A stretch of DNA of 64,000 nt from Colocasia esculenta (taxonomy: Eukaryota; Streptophyta; Magnoliopsida; Alismatales; Araceae), in NCBI GenBank assembly GCA_014218235.1, contig CM024755.1:75996631-76060630 (forward strand), read 5' to 3'. The translations under genes and the position numbers were made by a program. How positions within the stretch are numbered: position 1 is the stretch's first letter; each line of letters starts with the position of its first letter. A model generated the notes under the pieces. It searched no databases. It saw only the letters and a program-made list of their open reading frames with translations, and was not told the origin of the DNA. Shown here one piece after another: positions 20,945-34,129 of the stretch.

Positions 20945-22663
20945 AACAGCACCCTTTAATACGGGGATTAATCATAGTAGACAAAATCTATAAATTTTAT
21001 ACAAGATTCGGGAGAACATTGTAGAGATTGAAGCCTTCGGTGTACATTTTTGAACTTTTACTTTTCTTTCCTTTTGAAAAGGAACTCATGTATTGTGTTT
21101 TACATACTGAGAGTAGCCGGCTTTGTGGTCCTGAAATTTTGAAGTGAATCTTTCTATGACGTCTCCCAAGAAGAGTATATTTTCCTGTATGTCACTAGTA
21201 AGTCAATTTCCATTTTCAATTGCAGACCTGTGATGACTGCAGGAATTCCCCAAGGGTTCCTCTTTTTTATGGTTTTCTGCAGTTGAACTCGGACCGTCTA
21301 ATCCTTTGTGACCTATAAACTGATTGCAGTAATTCAATAGAAACTACGAAGAGAATCTTGCTAGTTGGGGTGGCACCGGGTCACACCTGAACTTGGCATA
21401 TCCTTCATGCTGTTTTCTGTGTGAGGCCAGCATTATGATAAGAGAAATATAGTTGATAGCATGTTTAGAAGAACGACCTAGATCTTGTTTCCATGAATAG
21501 TGGGAAGCATATGAGAACATTTAGATGGTGAGTGGGAGGCTTACAACAGGGAACTAGAAATGTTGCAATGATTTAGCTCATCACCCAAGGTCAGTCATAC
21601 TCATGGAGTGGCCTAATGGTTAAGCTGTCCATGTACATGAGGATTTTGAGGTCTCGGTTCAAACCCTATTGGGGTCAGGTTTATGAGAAATTCATAACAG
21701 AATGTAATAGACTAGTTTCCAAAAATAAAATAAAATCCACCAAAGGCTAACCAAGAAATAGAGTTTTTAGCTTTCTGAAGGAATGATCAAGAAATGCACT
21801 CATCGGAACCTGCTTAATAAGTATGGTTATAATTCTTGGTGTGGTCTATCTCCTGTAAGGTTGGGCCGTAGGAATCTGCCCCCGGCAAGCTTTTATCTCA
21901 CACGTGTTCGTGGTTCACTGATTTCTTTCTTTCGAATATGATTTATTATGATCAAAATGGTGTCAACATTTTCTATTTCTCCAGTTTTTTTTTTTTTGAA
22001 AAAATTGAAGATGTTGCAATTTTGTAGCAAATGCTAGTTTTCGATGGGGGATGGATTTCAAACTCCATTGTCCAGGGAGTCTGACTTCAAAAAGTGAGCA
22101 TTTTGGGGTTCTTAACCTCATCATTGAATAGCGTCACTTGATGGAGGAGGCGATGAGCGGCTGTTACGTTAGTTCATCTAATTGGAAGTTGCTTCAATGG
22201 GGATTGGCAAAATGTTGTAGTATAGAAGCATAAGATCCTCTCGTCTCATCTCGTAATCAGTGGGAAAATGAGTTCCCTCGCCCCCCCCCCTCTTTTTTTT
22301 ACTTGGATAAACGGTAGGATTGCAACCGGGTTCGGTACAAAAAATATGAGTTTTTGATACGAATTTTGATAATCATATATCACTTCCGATTTTGATATAA
22401 TCGGAATAATTATTTTTGATACCGATCTGATTCCGATTACATTATCCAAACATTGAAATAGAAATTGATACTATTTTTTTTAAATTCAATTTTGTTTTAT
22501 GATTTAATATTTAATATTTAATTTAATATTTAAGTTTCTGTGAGGCCTTAGGATCTAATATTTAAGTTGTTATTTTTTTAATATCTAATCTGATTGGAAT
22601 CAAAAATTGATTTTGAAATGAGGATACTCCGATTCCGATAATTTATCAAAATAATTAATATCA
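20945..22663. other. 3' flank of C53 with a SINE-like insert
   Basis: The first few hundred bases probably hold the C53 3' UTR. I see no canonical AATAAA just downstream of the stop. The remainder is non-coding and AT-rich, with the SINE-like unit at 21605-21737 and a C/T homopolymer run at about 22279-22300. Confidence 0.6.
21605..21737 (+). mobile_element. tRNA-derived SINE-like element
   Basis: A pol III A box TGGCCTAATGG (21609-21619) and B box GGTTCAAACCC (21656-21666) lie 36 bp apart, followed by about 55 bp of unrelated body and an A-rich tail AAAAATAAAATAAAAT. A folded tRNA with a matching acceptor stem is not apparent, so a SINE or tRNA-derived pseudogene is more likely than a working tRNA gene. 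The target duplication was not resolved. Confidence 0.6.
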
Positions 22664-22668
22664 ATTTC

Positions 22669-25600
22669 TGCGACGACCCTCATTATACCGGTACGGTTAT
22701 ACCAACCCACGTCGGTATAGTGGGCGTCATCACAGTGGGACATTTACCCAACAATGACATTCAGCTGAGATACACGTGAATATAAGAACAGAGTAGCGGA
22801 AGTAAAAGAACCACTGTCTTCATTTCATTCATCATCCACATTTAACATACATGATTCGATAACATTTAGAGAACTAAAAGTCCACATAATTTAAATTACT
22901 GAAAATCAAATATATAGATGTCCATACTTATACATTCTTCCATGATAATGCTAGTACAATGTTCAATTTACATACTATGAAAATCATAAAATATCACTAG
23001 TGCTCCAACACTCTAATCTCCACGCTCGGAGTCGGTCTCCAACGTCTCCTCCACTAGTGTCTCGTCACCAACTACACCTGTACGCTGAAGCAAGTAGTGA
23101 GTCTAAAAGACTCCGCAAGTACTTCTACACATACCGTACATGCACATATCATAGTAGGTTCTACATACACATTCACAAGACACAACATGTAGCATGCTTG
23201 ACATTAAATTTTACAACCTATCATGGTGAATCTACAATTTAAACACATGGACTATGCTTTCAGATTTCCTAAAATAGAATCACCTATCACATGCTTTCTA
23301 TTCATTTCTCACATAAAAATCTACCTTCAACCAACTAAGACATGAAAGCCATTAACATGAATTCCCGAGCATGCATGAAAGGAAACACACCTAACACGGA
23401 ATCTACACATTCCTACGCATATACGTATCCATTTTACATGCTTTAAACTTGCTGGTTTTACATGCTTTAGCAACCATAATCTAACACATGAGAGCTACAA
23501 CAACGATTAAATCACGACATATGAACAACCAAGTATGGAAGTTGTTTATATATGCTTAACAATTATCCCTAGCATGGATTCTAGGCATTTTGCATACATA
23601 AACATGATCATAACATAGTAAAGATACTGTTCAAGCATGATTTCAGATTGTCATAATATGGATTACAAACTCACATCCTCACATTTTGGTTTCACATTTT
23701 TACACAATTTCAAATTCGCATATTTCACACTTTACACATGCACTTTTACACATTGTTCACATTCACATTTTTCACATGAACACATACACATTTACACATT
23801 CACATTTAGTGCCGTGACACATAGTCCAAACCACCAAAGAAGGACACAACACATCACATCACATAGACGCCATCTAGGCAATACAATGGCGACTCTTGGA
23901 CTGCGCAGACCGGGAGAACAAGTCTCCACCCTAACCAGTGGTACTTGTCCACCTCCAGGATTTCCTCCTAATGCCCTTAAGGTCATAACACATTGAACCT
24001 TCTCAGGGGGACTTTTCCCTGATACGGTTCCACTGCCCTCTGTGGAAGCAATGTCACACTTGGCACAATTTACACATTACACGTTTTCCGATTTAAGCAC
24101 TTAGTTTAGCACATGACACTCACATCTCACTCATTCACTCATTCACACACATGGTGCTCTGTTTTCCTGACATGACACTACAATTACAGAAATTTAGTGT
24201 TCAGGAATTTCACTAATCAGGTTGCTATATACAAAATCAAATCATTTTCACAACGGCATACATTAGTTTCACATTTTTACATGGAAAATCCATATTACAT
24301 CATATACTGGTCCAAACGACCTGAAATTTTAACCACATGCTAATTTCGGGTTTAGGGTTCTTCATGCAAAATTTCAGATTTTTATAAGCTAAAACAAAAT
24401 TACAGAAAATCTAACATTAATTCCATATGCTATCCGCAATTCGATTTAACATGGAGTTGAACACAAACACAATTTTAACAACTCACTGTCTGAACCCTAG
24501 CATGCATAGAGCCACATGATTTATTCCCAAATTTATTGGGCAATACACAAATTTACGGAAGATTTATCGTGACCTACGCATGATTTCTATTTCCCAAACA
24601 ACATTTTCACTAATTCACACAAGCATGGGAAAAATCTCAGAATTTCAGAACAGAGACTGACTAATACATGCATGACCCATAAAATGTAGGACATTCAGAC
24701 TCGTCCTAAATCATACAACAAAAGGTTGACAAGATTAGCAGCTCATCATACATGTATTTCCATGGAGTAAATAAACTCTATCATTTACCACCTTGCACAA
24801 AATCCATCCACACACCACATTAACTAGTATACATAGCATATAAGAGATTACATTATAACCTCATCGTGAAACATATCGAAATTAATCATATAGAAGGGCA
24901 GAACAGCTTGCAGATGAACTTAGCGGCAAGCTGTGGCCGCTAATTAGTGTTAACGGCATAATCGCTGGACTCTAAGCATGATCTTAGCGGAAAGGGATAT
25001 TGCCGTTAAGGTCAGGTCTGTACAAAACACAGACCCGAGCTCCAAAGATGGGTGAATTTGGGGTCTAGGACACGAGGGAAAATACATAAAAATGTAAAAC
25101 CATCCTAGACACATACATGAACACTATGGGTAGGGTACTTGCCTTTTAGGTATACTCCAAAGGGATCAAAAGGCTTGGTGAAGCTCTCCTTGGGTTGTCC
25201 CAAGAAGTTCCCAACCAGCCTCCAAGATGGCCTTCCTCCGGGTTCTTGAGCAAGCTCTAGTGCAATCCGGGGTCGGGGATGCCTTCCTCGATGATCCAGC
25301 AAGCTCCTTGATGCAGCAGGTGGTCGGATCAAGCTTCAGAACTTCAAATTTCGGGTTGCAAAGGTGAGGGTTTCTCACAGTCCAAAATTAGGGTTTCACT
25401 CCTTTCTCTTCTTCCTCTCTTGCAAAGGGGCAAAGAGAAGGCTTAGGGTTGCAAAATGGCTTTGTATATAGCCAAAGACCTCTCACCCACGCAGGAGGTG
25501 ATGTTATACCCCTTTCAGACCGTTGGGGACAGCTCCCCAATGGTTGGGGTGGCTTGCTTCCGGAATTTCGGGTCTGCAACGCATGCAGGTCAGAGAAATT

Positions 25601-25932
25601 GGCGTCCACATCGCTGGACGCTGGACTTAGTGTTGGCGTCCTGGGGTTGACGCCGACACAACATCGACGTCTACTGATATTGACGCCAATCTGGCCTTCG
25701 GCCAGAACTCTAAAACATGCAGAAACCATGCACATCATGTATATATACATGTAATATCTATATGGTATTGTGCACACACTACCATCAAGTAATACATACA
25801 TTATTTATACCTAATTTATACACATACACACATAATATACTAATTAACACATACGTAGATACATACATACGTACATACACAACATGAATTATTACATGCA
25901 ATCAATAATGTAACAAATTCGAGGGCCTTACA
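22669..25932 (-). repeat. 3' LTR of element A
   Basis: This 3264-bp LTR differs from its partner by scattered substitutions and small indels. One indel around 24908 removes the second arm of an AGAACAGCTTGCTGTTCT hairpin that the other LTR keeps at 33077-33094. Confidence 0.95.
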
Positions 25933-25947
25933 CCCTCTCCCCCTTAA
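25933..25947 (-). other. Polypurine tract of element A
   Basis: On the minus strand this reads AAGGGGGAGAGGG immediately before the 3' LTR start TGTAAGG, the plus-strand primer site. Confidence 0.85.
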
Positions 25948-28900
25948 AAGAAACTTCGTCCTCGAAGTTAGAACGACGCTACTCAAACAAAAGGGGATAC
26001 TTCTTCTTCATCGCATCCTCAAGCTCCCAAGTAGCCTCCTCTCGCGAGAAGTTCCGCCAGAGAACTTTCACCGACGCAATACTCTTGTTCCGGAGATGCT
26101 GAACCTTCCGGTCAAGAATAGCTACTGGTTGCTCGACATACGACAGATCTGGCTGAATCTCCACTGGCTCATGACTAATCACATGAGACGGATCTCGGAC
26201 ATACTTCCTGAGCATCGAAACGTGGAACACAGGATGAACACTAGCCAAAGCTGGGGGTAAGGCTAGCTCATATGCCACGCTGCCCAAACGTCTGAGAATC
26301 TCATATGGGCCAATGAATCTAGGGCTCAACTTACTATGCCTGCCAAATCTGACAACACCTCGAGTAGGCGATATCTTTAAGAAGACATGATCGCCAACCT
26401 CGAACTCAAGATCCTTCCTCCTATTGTCGGCATAGCTCTTCTGCCTATCCTGTGCCGCAACAAGCCTCTTCCTGATAAGATGGATCTTATCCGAAGTTTC
26501 CTGAACTAACTCCGGACCGATCAACTTCCTATCACCAGTCTCCTCCCAACATAAAGGAGATCTGCAGGGCCTACCATACAACGCCTCGAATGGAGCCATA
26601 CCAATACTTGCATGAAAGCTGTTGTTGTATGCGAACTCCACTAGAGGTAGATGACGCTCCCAATCATCCTTCCAATCCAAACACACGCTCTCAACATATC
26701 CTCGAGCGTCTGGATAGTCCTCTCGGACTGTCCATCAGTCTGGGGATGAAACGCCGAACTGAGTTCAGCTCCGAACCCAAAGCATCCTGAAGACCCTTCC
26801 ACAACCTCGAAGTAAATCTCGGATCTCGATCCGAAATGATCGACTTCGGCACACCATGCAATCTAATGATACCACTAACATACAATCTAGCTAAACTCTC
26901 TACTGACTGCTTCTTCTTCATAGGCAAGAAATGAGCAGTCTTCGAGAATCTATCTACAACTTCCCAATCGAGTCATTGCCCCTTCTAGATCGAGGCAAAC
27001 CCGAAACAAAGTCCATAGTGACAGCTTCCCACTTCCACACTGGGATGTCCATCCTTTGCATAAGGCCGGATGGTCGCTGTCGCTCGGCCTTCACTTGCTG
27101 GCATACTAAACACCGGGATACATAATCCGCTACATCCCTCTTCATGCCAGACCACCAAAAAGATCTCTTCAAATCCTGGTACATCTTTGTGTTACCCGGA
27201 TGAATAGAGAATCGCGATCTATGAGCCTCCGCTAACACATGCTCACGGACATCTACTAAATCAGGGACACAAACACGGTGCTGAAATCTAATCACACCGT
27301 CACGAGCAATGCCCGCCTTGCCCACTAACTCTAAGAGTCTAGGGTCGGCTCCCTGTTGCTCGATCACCTCATCCAAAACCGAGGACCTAAGAGATAACTG
27401 AGCTACAAAAGCCTGGCATAGCGATGGCTCTAACTCAGTCAACGCGCAAGCCGCATCCTCCAACATCTTCCAATCCTGCTGGAGAGATGGCCTCTTTCTA
27501 CTCAGAGCATCCGCTACAACATTCGCCTTTCCAGGGTGATACTGAAGGTCGAAGTCATAGTCCTTCAAGAACTCAATCCATCTTCTGCCTCAGGTTTAAT
27601 TCCTTTTGGGAGAAAAGATACTTTAAGCTCTTGTGGTCGGTAAACACCTCAAATCTGACACCATAAAGATAGTGCCTCCAGATCTTTAGTGCATGAACCA
27701 CTGCTGCGAGCTCCAAGTCATGAGTCGGATAGTTCTTCTCATGCTCCTTCAACTGACGAGAAGCATAAGCCACTACCCTTTCTGCTGCATGAGCACACAG
27801 CCTAAACCAATCCGAGACGCATCCGTGTAGATAGCAAAACCCTCTACACCGCTCGGTAAGACTAACACCGGGGCTGTCGTGAGCTTAGTCTTCAATAATT
27901 GAAAACTACTCTCACACTTCTCGGACCAAACAAACTTCACTCCCTTTCTGGTAAGCTGAGTCAAAGGGGCGGCGATGGATGAAAATCCCTCAATAAATCG
28001 CCGATAGTAACCAGCTAAACCAATAAAACTACGAATCTCCGAAGGGGTCTTGGGAATCTCCCAATCCATAACTGCCTAGACCTTTGCTGGATCCACTGCA
28101 ACACCAGCACCGGAGATAACATGCCCGAGGAAATGAACCTCGCGCAACCAAAAATCGCACTTGCTGAACTTAGCGTACAGCTTGTGCTCACGAAGAACCT
28201 CTAACACTAACCTCAAATGCTGACGGTGTGTGGCCTCATCCGGAGAGTAAACCAACACATCATCAATAAACACTACGACAAAGCTATCTAAATAAGGCCT
28301 AAACACCCTGTTCATGAGATCCATGAACGCTGCAGGGGCATTGGTCAATCCGAAAGGAAGGACCAAAAACTCATAATGTCCATAACGGGTTCTAAACGCC
28401 GTCTTGGACACATCCTCACTTCGAATCCTCAACTGATGATAACCAGATCGCAAGTCAATCTTAGAAAAGACTGATGCATCTCGCAACTGGTCAAACAAAT
28501 CATCAATACGAGGTAAGGGATACCTGTTCTTCACAGTCACTTGGTTCAGCTTTCTGTAGTCAATGCATAACCTAAGTGACCCGTCTTTCTTCTTGACGAA
28601 TAATACAGGTGCGCCCCAAGGGGAAACACTAGGGCGAATAAATCCCTTATCTAGCAACTCTTGCAACTGCCTCCTCAACTCGGCTAACTCCGCAGGTGCC
28701 ATCCGATATGGAGCCTTCGAGATAGGAGAGGTGCCCGAAAGCAACTCTATGGTAAACTCTATCTCTCTATCCGGTGGCAAACCAACAAATCATCAGGAAA
28801 GACGTCTGGAAAATCCTGCACTACCTCAATCTCTGCAAGAGTAGGTGACTCATCAGCCTCTGACTAGTACCACGCTGGCAAGAAAAGCGTCACAACCCTT

Positions 28901-30095
28901 GTTCACCATGCGCATCGCCTTCATGGCAGAGATGACCAACTTTCCCGCCAAGTTCCTTGGCAAGGGATGAGAGAACTCGTCCTCACCAGGAATGCGGAAA
29001 ACAATCCTCTTCCGGTGACAATCCACTAACGCATAGTGCTCCTCTAGCCAATCCAGACCAAGAATAGCATCATAGTCCTTCATCTTTAGCAAGAAGAAAC
29101 ACCCATCTAGGATTCTATCCTCAATGCACACAGGTAACGACGGAATGCACTTCCTAGTCGATACCGTACCCGCAGGGGTGTGCACAGACAAAGGGACCTC
29201 TAAATCCTCAGACTCTATACCTGACTCTAGGGCTAACTGCCTAGCGAACCGCTCGAAATGAACGAGTGAGTAGCACCCGTATCAAACAAAACCCGAGCGT
29301 GCACACCTAAAAGTAAAACGTACCTTCGGTGACATGCTCCGCCTGCTCGGCATCCTCGCGAGCTAAAGCAAACACTCGAGCTGGGGCTCGAGGCCTTCCT
29401 GGTCTTCCTGTAGCTGGCGCTGCTGCCGCTACTGCTGGGGCTGGCGCTCCGCACTGGACTCCCTGCTGAAGTCTTGGGCAATCCTTGATCTTGTGGTCGC
29501 TGCTTCCGCACTTCAAGCATTTGCCCGTAATCATCCAACATTTGGTACCACCATGTGTCTTCCCATAGTGGGGACACTCTTTCTTCACACCAGGGGAACG
29601 TACAGAGGGTACTTGAGAACTTCCGACTTCCACGGATCGCTGCGGTGTCTGGTACACCGCTTTCTTCTTGTCTTGCCGTTGGAATGTCGCTGCTGGCCTC
29701 TTCTGCGAAGCTTTCTTTTCTTCCAGGTATTGCTCCATCTCTCCCTCTTGCCTACAAGCAGCACTGAAGGCCTCGTCCAACGTGCGGTGGTCAAATGCCA
29801 CGAGTCTCGTCTGCAGTGATGGCTTGAGTCCCATCACGAACTTCTTTGTCTTCCTGCGCTCGTCTGTCACGATATGAGGTGCATATTTAGAGAGTTCAGA
29901 AAATCTTGCCTCATATTCCAGCACAGTCATGAAGCCTTGAGCCAAAGATAGGAATTCCTATTCCATCCGATCTTGCACATGCTCGGGGACGAACTTGGCC
30001 CGAAAGAGCCTCACGAACTCATCCCAAGCAACGTCGATAGCTCCATCCTCAAACCGGGTACGCAGCAATGAAGCCCACCGTACATCAGCTCTTTC

Positions 30096-30172
30096 CTGCA
30101 GTACACCGCTCATAAGCACCATCTAAACAAATCTAGCTTAACAAACATACAAGCATATAAACTAAAGCATAC
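30096..30172 (-). other. Putative gag intron 2 of element A (77 bp)
   Basis: On the minus strand the coding frame ATYMLQ ends at CAG, followed by GTATGC...TACTGCAG, and then GAAAGAGCTGATG resumes the gag frame (ERADV). Element B has the same 77-bp interval with intact GT and AG. Confidence 0.65.
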
Positions 30173-30364
30173 CTGTAGCATGTAGGTGGCCAATGTAACC
30201 TTATCCTCATCTGCACACCTGATGGCTCGAAAGATCTTTTCTATCTCCCTCATCCAGCTTTCAGCCAACAACGGATCGCTCTCCCCCTTAAAAGAGGGTG
30301 GCAGCATCCTCTTGAATCTTTCCATGGTAGAAGGTCCACCATGGTCCTGAGCTGGTACTTGAGC

Positions 30365-30450
30365 CTGCTACATCACAGCAAACAATACACAATCAACACA
30401 ATATCACATAATTAAATACAACAGACTATTAATCCTTTTATTAGTCTAAC
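30365..30450 (-). other. Putative gag intron 1 of element A (86 bp)
   Basis: On the minus strand, gag exon 1 ends GCTCAG, followed by GTTAGACTAAT...GATGTAGCAG, and then GCTCAAGTACC. The interval is AT-rich and not a multiple of three. It has an in-frame stop if retained, and it matches the length of the element B interval exactly. Confidence 0.65.
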
Positions 30451-30827
30451 CTGAGCCTCCAACTGAGCCTGGAGTGCTGCCTGGGTATGAGCCTGCGTCT
30501 GCATGGCTTGCACCAGACCTTGCATGAATACTCCATAATCCACAGGCGGCGGTGGGGGAAGTACAAGACCTTGCGGTGCTGGGGCCTACTGCTCCGCCCG
30601 CTCGCCACGTCGCGGCTCGTCCTCACGGGCCGGCGCTCCGCCACGCCTACCTCTCGAAGCCATGGCTGTAATAAATTTCAGCCACCATTAGAGCTAGGTT
30701 ACTAAGTTTTCTAACCATTTTCTTATCTACTTTCCATTCGTTATTAATCAATTCTACACATGTGGACATACTTAGCATGTAATGGGGATGATGACTTAGG
30801 TATATTCATGTGTAATCTCAACCGGTG

Positions 30828-30839
30828 GCTCTGATACCA
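30828..30839 (-). other. Primer-binding site of element A
   Basis: The minus strand reads TGGTATCAGAGC six bases inside the 5' LTR, complementary to the 3' end of plant initiator methionine tRNA. Confidence 0.9.
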
Positions 30840-30844
30840 ATCTC

Positions 30845-33800
30845 TGCGACGACCCTCATTATACCGGTACGGTTATACCAACCCACGTCGGTATAGCGAG
30901 CGTCATCACAGTGGGACATTTACCCAACAATGACATTTAGCTGAGATACACGTGAATATAAGAACAGAGTAGCGGAAGTAAAAGAACCACTGTCTTCATT
31001 TCATTCATCATCCACATTTAACATACATGATTCGATAACATTTAGAGAACTAAAAGTCCACATAATTTAAATTGCTAAAAATCAAATACATAGATGCCCA
31101 TACTTATACATTCTTCCATGATAATGCTAGTACAATGTTCAATTTACATACTATGAAAATCACAAAACGTCACTAGTGCTCCAACACTCTAATCTCCACG
31201 CTCGGAGTCGGTCTCCAACGTCTCCTCCACTAGTGTCTCGTCACCAACTACACCTGTACGCCGAAGCAAGTAGTGAGTCTAAAAGACTCCGCAAGTACTT
31301 CTACACATACCGTACATGCACATATCATAGTAGGTTCTACATACACATTCACAAGACACAACATGTAGCATGCTTGACATTAAAATTTTCAACCTATCAT
31401 AGTGAATCTACAATTTAAACACATGGACTATGCTTTCAAATTTCCTAAAATAGAATCACCTATCACATGCTTTCTATTCATTTCTCACATAAAAATCTAC
31501 CTTCAACCAACTAAGACATGAAAGCCATTAACATGAATTCCTGAGCATGCATGAAAGGAAACACACCTAACACGGAATCTACACATTCCTACGCATATAC
31601 GTATCCATTTTACATGCTTTAAACTTGCTGGTTTTACATGTTTTAGCAACCATAATCTAACACATGAGAGCTACAACAACGATTAAATCACGACATATGA
31701 ACAACCAAGTATGGAAGTTGTTTATATATGCCTAACAATTATCCCTAGCATGGATTCTAGGCATTTTGCATATATAAACATGATCATAACATAGTAAAGA
31801 TACTGTTCAAACATGATTTCAGATTGTCATAACATGGATTACAAACTCACATCCTCACATTTTGGTTTCACATTTTTACACAATTTCAAATTCGCATATT
31901 TCACACTTTACACATGCACTTTTACACATTGTTCACATTCACATTTTTCACAAGAACATATACACATTTACACATTCACATTTAGTGCCGTGACACATAG
32001 CCCAAACCACCAAAGAAGGACACAACACATCACATCACATAGACGCCATCTAGGCAATACAATGGCGACTCTTGGACTGCGCAGACCGGGAGAACAAGTC
32101 TCCACCCTAACCAGTGGTACTTGTCTACCTCCAGGATTTCCCCCTAATGCCCTTAGGGTCACAACACATTGAACCTTCTCAGGGGAATTTTTCCCTGATA
32201 CGGTTCCACTGCCCTCTGTGGAAGCAATGTCACACTTGGCACAATTTACACATTACACGTTTTTCGATTTAAGCACTTAGTTTAGCACATGACACTCACA
32301 TCTCACTCATTCACTCATTCACACAAATGGTGCTCTATTTTCCCGACATGACACTACAATTACAGAAATTTAGTGCTCAGGGAATTTCACTAATCAGGTT
32401 GCTGTATATAAAATCAAATCATTTTCACAACGGCATACATTAGTTTCACATTTTTACATGGAAAATCCATATTGCATCATATACTGGTCTAAATGACCTG
32501 AAATTTTAACCACAGGCTAATTTCGGGTTTAGGGTTCTTCATGCAAAATTTCAGATTTTTCTAAGCTAAAACGAAATTACAGAAAATCTAACATTAATTC
32601 CACATGCTATCCGCAATTTGATTTAACGTGGAGTTGAACACAAACACAATTTTAACAACTCACTGTCTGAACCCTAGCATGCATAAAGCCACATGATTTA
32701 TTCTCGAATTTATTGGGCAATACACAAATTTACGGATGATTTATCGTGACCTACGCATGATTTCTATTTCCCAAACAACATTTTCACTAATTCACACAAG
32801 CATGGGAAAAATCTCAGAATTTCAGAACAGAGACTGACTAATACATGCATGACCCATAAAATGTAGGACATTCAGACTCGTCCTAAATCATACAACAAAG
32901 GGTTGACAAGATTAGCAACTCATCATACATGTATTTCCATAGAGTAAATAAACTCTATCATTTACCACCTTGCACAAAATCCATCCACACACCACATTCA
33001 CTAGTATACATAGCATATAAGAGATTACATTATATCCTCATCGTGAAACATATCGAAATTAATCATATAGAAGGGCAGAACAGCTTGCTGTTCTGCTCAG
33101 ATGAACTTAGCGGCAAGCTGTGGCCGCTAATTAGTGTTAACGGCATAATCGCTGGACTCTAAGCATGATCTTAGCGGCAAGGGATATTGCTGTTAAGGTC
33201 AGGTCTGTGCAAAACACAGACCCGAGCTCCAAAGATGGGGTGAATTTGGGGGTCTAGGACACGAGGGAAAACACATAAAAATAGTAAAACCATCCTAGAC
33301 ACATACATGAACACTATGGGTAGGGTACTTGCCTTTTAGGTATACTCCAAAGGGATCAAAAGGCTTGGTGAAGCTCTCCTTGGGCTGTCCCAAGAAGTTC
33401 CCAACCAGCCTCCAAGATGGCTTTCCTCCGGGTTCTTGAGCAAGCTCCAGTGCAATCCGGGGTCGGGGATGCCTTCCTCGATGATCCAGCAAGCTCCTTG
33501 ATGCAGCAGGTGGCCGGATCAAGCTTCAGAACTTCAAATTTCGGGTTGCAAAGGTGAGGGTTTCTCACAGTCCGAAATTAGGGTTTCACTCCTTTCTCTT
33601 CTTCCTCTCTTGCAAAGGGGCAAAGAGAAGGCTTAGGGTTGCAAAAATGGCTTTGTATATAGCCAAAGACCTCTCACCCACGCAGGAGGTGATGTTATAC
33701 CCCTTTCAGACCGTTGGGGACAGCTCCCCAATGGTTGGGGTGGCTTGCTTCCGGAATTTCGGGTCTGCAACTAATGCAGGTCAGAGAAATTGGCGTCCAC

Positions 33801-34129
33801 ATCACTGGACGCTGGACTTAGTGTTGGCGTCCTTGGGGTTGACGTCGACACAACATCGACGTCTACTGATATTGATGCTAATCTGGCCTTCGGCCAGAAC
33901 TCTAAAACATGCAGAAACCCATGCACATCATGTATATATACATGTAATATCTATATGGTATTGTGCACACACTACCATCAAGCAATACATACATTATTTA
34001 TACCTAATTTATACACATACACACATAAATATACTAATTAACACATACGTAGATACATACATACGTACATACACAACATGAATTATTTACATGCAATTCA
34101 ATAATGTAACATAATTCTAGGGCCTTACA
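30845..34129 (-). repeat. 5' LTR of element A
   Basis: This 3285-bp LTR drives the minus-strand transcript. Features in + coordinates include a conserved 258-bp island (31985-32242) and a TATA-like GTATATAG at about 33655 inside a low-complexity stretch. The promoter itself could not be fixed. Confidence 0.95.

Larger units (their letters stand above)
25979..30663 (-). pseudogene. Broken gag-pol of element A
   Basis: The order on the minus strand is a gag N-terminus (MASRGRRGG, from 30663), gag core (FVRLFRAKFVPEH), and zinc knuckles near 29490-29580 (the first has Tyr for its second Cys). Protease ([13 protein letters not shown], about 29250), reverse transcriptase (28076-28780, with the FIDDVLVYS catalytic pair) and RNase H (27573-28069, IYTDAS) follow. 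Integrase comes next (about 26500-27250, with an H..H..C..C zinc site), then GPY/F and a chromodomain-like tail ([16 protein letters not shown]) ending at 25979. Two gag introns are inferred (see those entries). Relative to element B it has single- or double-base deletions near 29250, 27780, 27590, 26960, 26745 and 26690. It also has a 6-base loss near 27304 and stop codons at about 28076 and in gag exon 1, so it cannot make a full polyprotein. Confidence 0.9.
22669..34129 (-). mobile_element. Full-length Tekay-type Ty3/gypsy chromovirus (element A)
   Basis: Two long terminal repeats (22669-25932 and 30845-34129, TGCGACGACC...CCTTACA) enclose a gag-pol region on the minus strand. The 5-bp duplication ATTTC flanks the element at 22664-22668 and 34130-34134. 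A tRNA-iMet primer site and a polypurine tract sit at the correct inner LTR edges. Very long LTRs plus a chromodomain-like integrase tail are typical of the Tekay/Del lineage. The two LTRs are nearly identical by eye, so insertion is fairly recent, but the coding region is broken at many points. Confidence 0.95.

Noticed and set aside
21609..21666. Functional tRNA gene
   Set aside because: A and B boxes are present, but no acceptor stem or anticodon arm could be matched and an A-rich tail follows, so a SINE is more likely.
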